From NCBI GenBank assembly GCA_963681505.1, contig OY811987.1:357501-421500 (forward strand): a stretch of 64,000 nucleotides of DNA. Direction: 5' to 3'. A program made the translations under genes and the position numbers. The notes beneath the pieces are model-generated. The model worked only from the letters and a program-made list of their open reading frames with translations, was not told the origin of the DNA and did not search any database. This document shows positions 58,908 to 64,000 of this stretch, piece by piece (the stretch's first letter is position 1; each line of letters begins with the position of its first letter). The stretch comes from Eunapius fragilis. Taxonomy: Eukaryota; Porifera; Demospongiae; Spongillida; Spongillidae.

Positions 58908-61900
58908 CACAGCAAAACGTTCTTGGCCAAGACACATGGGCATGGGCTTGCATCAGTGCCTACTTAAACTGCATGAACAGACTTTGATTATGGCGGCCAA
59001 TATTTGGCGACGATCTTGGTCTTATTTGGCTAACAGATAGAACGATATAACCATACCAATTAAGCCAATTGTTTACATCAGTATTTCGCAGATAGGGGCA
59101 GCTTCCCAAATACATGCAGTTGGCCGCTCTTATAGCAGGACAACTATAGCTCGCAGGAAAATAAGACATATTCATGCATCATGCAGGATTTATATATAGG
59201 AAAACTTCTTTGGCAAGGGTTAGCATTCATCCTCCCAACCTTGACCCTATACATACACACTGGTTTGTGTCTGAGCACTATCATAATTTCATGCACAAAT
59301 GAATTCAAATTGTGGGCAAAGTATAGAAGTTCATTTGCGGTGATAACAACACAACGTCCACAGAGGGGAAAAAAGCGTCGAATCATTTAGAAATCATTGC
59401 GTAATTGAACAGAAAATCACACAAAAATCAAGTTACACTGAAGATTCGATGTGATAAGTATTTTGTCAATTGTAGCATAACTAACAGCGGTAGATGTTTT
59501 AAGGATAAAAACTGGTAGTGTTAAACTATATTTCTTTTGTCTTCCAATGGCTCGTTCTACTTGTATATGTATTTGTGATGCCTGTTGGATAAAAATTTAT
59601 AATGCATACTGCTCGTATAAAGGAGGGCTTGAACATTCCGGCAAGTATTGGTAAATAACCTCTTTGTCTGGCCAGTGAATTAAACACAGCAATTCTCTTG
59701 ACATAATATTTATCCAGTGATTGAAAATTCAACTTACTTGTGTAACAGCAACCTGAAAGTGATATACTAAGTCCTGATGCTTAAATGCATGCCAAAGCTT
59801 CATTAAGACCATTAGCAACTGCTTCTCTTTGGTGTCAATGAAGAACAGAATTTGATCTTTTCAGCCAGCAACACTAAGTTGAGCATTATCATTAGCCTCA
59901 CAAAGATAGCTCTGAAACGTCCTAATCAACTTGACAGGATGTTCTACCCACATAAATTAGGTTTCATAGTGACTAAGTTGATCTCATTTATCCATCTGTA
60001 ACAGACTTGGAGGTAACAGCAGCCAAAGATCATTCAAGGTACCAAATACATGCACATGTATAGGACATGACACGCATGCGCACACGATCAAGGTTCAAGG
60101 TTCATATTAATCATACAGTGGGTGCTACACATCTTTGCACCTTTTATTGCTGCCAATGTGGTTTATTAAGGATATCATTGTCATATCTTGATGTCTTTGT
60201 GTGTTGTATTCATACAAGTTTTAGTTCTTGTTATGTTATGTTAAGATTAATACTATTCAACAATTCTAAATTGCAGGAGACACCAAACATGAAATTTCGA
60301 AAATTGAAAAGGGTCGATCAAAATCAATAAAAAGTATACCTAGTTTTATTGTCTTTAATGTGACACCAGCAACAGATAGCGTAACTGACAGCAATTTCTT
60401 GACATTTAGTTTGATTCAACATGCCTCAGGGGAAGAAATTTGCTGTTTTCGTGCTTCAGATGCCTTCAGCATGCGCACCTTTATGGCTGCCCTTGGAGCC
60501 TCAGGAAGAGGGCTATTCTCTCCAAAGATTGAAGGACAAACTGCTCCCATTGGTGTGGAGCAAATGCATGGCTTATGGGATGTAATTCACCATATAGAAG
60601 GTGGAGTTGTACCAAGCCCAAATGACCAAGTACTTAGTGTGCAGGCAGAAGTACATGAGCTTCCTGCTGGCCACAGTACCATCACTGCCTTGTCTCAGTA
60701 TGAAAATATTGTGCAGCAGGTTCCATTGAGGTTTTACTTCCCTGAGAGCGCTGGAAGCATCCAAACAAGGGGCCAGGTCGTGCCTCGATACAATCCCTTG
60801 GCAGTTCCAACACACTCTTTGCGACGCCCATGGCACAATACGTTTCGGCCACCACTGGGTCCTGCACAATTACCTCCATTCAGCATTGGGTATGGGACTG
60901 AGATTGGCCTTCAAGATGGCATCCAGGCTCTCTGGGATCCTACAAACAAGTGCCTGTTCTTTTTGGATCACACACATAAGGCAGTCATATATCGGGACCC
61001 ACGCCCACCTCCTACAGCTAAGCCAGTTGTTGCTAAGAAACAGTTGCTCCATGGAGACCGCAAGAAGGTTACGGACACACCACAGCATGCATGCAGACTG
61101 CCTGAGGTCATCCAGCTCACAGCTAAGAGAGCACACACCAAGCCTCATGGGTTTGTTTTGCAAGCAAATGGAAAGAACGGTGAAAATGGTGTCCCTGGAA
61201 AGAACGGTGAACATGGTGTCCCTGGGATGGCAGGTAATGCAGGTTTGTTTCTTTTAGTAGGAGACAATGGTACAGATGGTACAGATGGTGATAAAGGTTC
61301 AGTGGGACAGAGAGGTAAAGATGCAACTGGGGCTAGTGACGTTATTGTGGCCTTAAGTGGGGATTGCAGTCAGCTAAATGTTAGCGGGACATGTCGCTTT
61401 TCAGCAGAGCTTGGTGGAGAAAGGTGTGAGGCAGTCTTGTTTGTTAACTGTGGAGGAGGAGATGGAGGCAATGGAGGGAAGGGAGGAGATGGTGGAGCAG
61501 GGGGAAGAGGAGGGCATGGAGGAGATGGAAGTAGTGGAATGCCTGGTTACAGTTCGGCTTGTTTTGATGGTGGACCTGGTGGACCAGGATGTGATGGAGG
61601 TCGTGGTGGTAATGGAGGGGGTGGAGGTACTGCTAGAGATGGAGGGGGTGGAGGGAACGCTGGTCATGGAGGTGTATGTGTGATAAAGACTTCTGACCCA
61701 ACCCTCCTGGTACTGGTGGAGGCTGATTGTTTGGATGGCACTCCTGGTACAGGTGGAGCTGGGGGAAAAGGAGGAGAAGGAGGGGCTGGTGGGATAGGTG
61801 GTGCAGGAGGGGCAGGGGGACGTGGAGGCAGTGGTGGAGTATCTAGGAATGCTCAAGGATATGTTACATATTATGGTTCTTCTGGAACTTCTGGGTATCC

Positions 61901-64000
61901 TGGCAAATCTGGTATTAATGGAATCAGAGGAGCTAATGGAGAAAGTGGGGTTAAAGGAGGAGATGGGAAACCTGCTCCAAATGGAGCCATCCTTTGGGTC
62001 ATCACTTCACCAACAGGGGAAGTACTGTGCGATTCAGCAACTCGCTATGATGCTGAGGTGGTAAAATTTGAAACTGTATCATCCATTGATGATGGCATTT
62101 TTGAGCCAAATGAACGTATTGATGTTAGTAAGGTGACACTTGTCAATAGTGGGGGACTTCCCCTTCCAGCTGGCGCTATTGCATCTATCCCTTCCACCAA
62201 AACAATCAATTTTGAGCCAATATCGTTCCATCTCCCTGGACTGCAACCAGGAGAAAGGTTTGAGATCCCCGTAACATTCTATGGAAGGATATTTGACCAA
62301 CCTCCACCAAATGCCCCAGGACCCTTTGTGTCATCGGCAGAATTCCATCCTCGCATTGATCTGATTGGACGACCATTTGAAAAGTCATTCTTGAGGAAAG
62401 GAATGGTAGTCCAATATCCAATCAAACTTGCACACCTAAGAAACCCTGAGCACCTTGGAAGAGGAGAGATTGGCATTATTAGTGTTGGTCTTCACAACAT
62501 CTCCTCCATAGCTTATGGAGACTTCCGTGGAAGTGGTGGACTGGTCACCCTAAGGATCCATCTTGATGCTCGGCTCATTCCTATTGGAGTTGTCAATGAC
62601 CCTCCCTGCACTGTGAGACATGATCCAAATGCCCAGGACAGTATGCACATCACTGTTCATAACATACGTCCATCTGAAACCATGGAAATCAACATTGCAG
62701 TGCAAATGGAGAGCCGTGCAGAGCTCTTTGACCGCTGCTACTGGCAGGCCGATCTCTATCTCAGGGACAAGCTGATAGAATATAATAATGAGAAATTTCA
62801 GGCTACCCCTGATTACATTCCAGCCACACCCACTGCTGATGTTCTCTTTGTTACAAATGAGCACATTTCCAGAAAAGAATTTGTATTTTGGCAGTCCATT
62901 TTGGAGACTATTGGTGCAAGTGTGGACTTCTGGGACATACCACGCCATCATGGCCTTTCCGTCGATGATAGAACCGGCAGTCCACATCCTGTGACATGGA
63001 AAGGTCGTTACCATGGCAAAATGATCCTCTACCCACACTGTGATCTGAAACTTCTCTCTCCTATGGACATTGTCGATCATTTCCACAACAGGCAGGGGCA
63101 GCCATACAGTGCACCTCTTCAAGATCTCCAATCCAGCATGGTGTTGTTCCTTCCTCCATCACCTCCTAAGAAACTTAGCAAAACTAAATTCCTTGACAGA
63201 GGAGACAGAAGCATTCAGTTTCACCTTGCCTTAGCATCAGTCCCAATACAAATCCAGCCTAACGAGTATTCAGACCGACACCTTGGGTCATTTCATACCA
63301 GTGCCTCACCACACCACAAGTGGGAGAAGGACAGGTTGAAGCAAATGGAGAAGGATGTTCCAGGCCAGTCGGCAGTGGTTTTGGGTAGGCTCAATCAACT
63401 ACAGAAGACAGGTTTCATCTCCTGGAAGTACGGGAAGGTTGACATCCGTCGCTGCCCTCTTCTGCGCTCGTGCAAGCTGACAGTCGTGGATGGAGCTGGC
63501 TGCAGCATGACAGACATGGGGAGGGATGACTTGCAGCTCACTCCATACACCACAGAGATTCCTCTTGGGAGTCACTATGGACAGACCTTGCTGGTAACGT
63601 TGTACGGGTTACCACTGATGGCTAAACTGAGGCTCCTGAAGACTCCTACACAAGAATCACCAGATACTAGAGGCCAACTGAAGTTCTATCTTCCCAATTC
63701 ATTGTGCTTGTCACTACCTACATTGGCTGCCATTTGCACGGCCCATGAGATAGCCGATGAAGTGCTTGGGTCCCAGGGGACTTGCTCGCGCATGGCTGCA
63801 GTGGCCGACGATGTGCGAACTAGCACAAATGCATATGCTCAAAATGGACCAATAGTGCTTCAGTTGGTGGATCTACTTTTGAAGGAGCTGAAGCATCGAA
63901 AGAAGAGGATGAGCAACAGTCGTGTGTCTCGATCAACGACAGGCATCAAACGCCTGTGCTCACGTGTGCGGCAAACATTGAGAAATGCCAGGGTTTTGTC
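57705..64000 (+). CDS. Large PH / WW-like / collagen-like multidomain protein (5' part)
   Basis: Two exons join in frame: 57705-57858 and 60277 to beyond 64000, giving at least 1292 residues without a stop. I read exon 2 codon by codon to the edge. Residues about 26-125 form a PH domain split by the intron: GYICRRTTVLKRYRWKDEWI in exon 1, EEICCFRASDAFSMRTFMAA in exon 2. Residues 263-297 are WW-like (ALWDPTNKCLFFLDH, YRDPRPPP), with the first Trp not obvious. Residues 350-622 are glycine-rich, first true GXY (GKNGENGVPGKNGEHGVPG), then GGxGG, interrupted by Cys-containing strands. Residues 623-900 look like beta-sandwich repeats (EPNERIDVSKVTLVNSGG). Residues 906-980 resemble a Rossmann-type alpha/beta unit (DVLFVTNEHISRKEFVFWQS, GKMILYPHC). 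There is no signal peptide and a PH start, so an intracellular protein is likely. I know no named family with this order. Confidence 0.75.
58863..58904. repeat. (CA)n microsatellite
   Basis: About 20 CA units in the 2.4-kb intron of the PH-WW-collagen-like gene. The rest of that intron (57859-60276) shows no recognisable coding exon. Confidence 0.97.

Noticed and set aside
60421..60585. MPQGKKFAVFVLQ open frame
   Set aside because: It lies inside the long exon of the PH-WW-collagen-like gene in another frame; the exon frame is supported by domain continuity over 3.7 kb.
61401..61856. Antisense Ser/Thr/Ile-rich frame
   Set aside because: Complement of the glycine-rich coding tract.

Overview
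The window is nuclear DNA of an early-branching, compact-genome animal, most likely a sponge. All coding genes are spliced metazoan-type genes with GT-AG introns, several only about 57-59 nt long. One large gene, a CSE1L homologue, is intronless in its coding region. Spacers between genes are often below 300 bp, and introns are filled with microsatellites and minisatellites. A receptor built from LDLa and SRCR modules, two ependymin-related secreted proteins, and dispersed retroelement tails and foldback MITEs fit a demosponge. The species call is inference; the animal call is firm.

Left part (1-18.6 kb): the 3' half of FANCD2 (+), a kizuna-like centrosomal gene (-), SIRT2 (-), an inositol-trisphosphate 3-kinase (+) and COQ8/ADCK3 (-). 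Middle (18.8-28.3 kb): intronless exportin-2/CSE1L (+), two tandem ependymin-related genes (-), a CCDC85-family gene (+) and a TMEM179-like four-pass membrane protein (-). Next block (28.9-41.5 kb): an SRSF3/7-type RRM protein (+) whose start codon is split by an intron, OVCA2 serine hydrolase (-), sororin/CDCA5 (+), ALKBH1 (+), RRP36 (+), an unrecognised proline-rich gene (-) and CLPTM1 (-).

Right part (41.5-64 kb): a repeat-rich stretch with retroelement tails and inverted-repeat elements. It includes a 13-kb SRCR/LDLa single-pass receptor gene (-). Head-to-head with it is the 5' part of a very large gene (+). That gene's two exons join in frame to give a PH domain, a WW-like module, a collagen-like glycine-rich region, beta-rich segments and a Rossmann-like segment. 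Its second exon is open for more than 3.7 kb and runs off the window; I do not recognise this architecture.

Gene arrangement: at least six head-to-head pairs share promoters of roughly 95-545 bp. NRF1-type palindromes, an E2F palindrome and an ETS site lie in these short spacers. Many of the genes are conserved single-copy housekeeping functions (DNA repair, cohesion, nuclear export, rRNA processing, coenzyme Q synthesis). The lineage-specific material is the receptor, the ependymin-related pair and the PH-WW-collagen-like gene.
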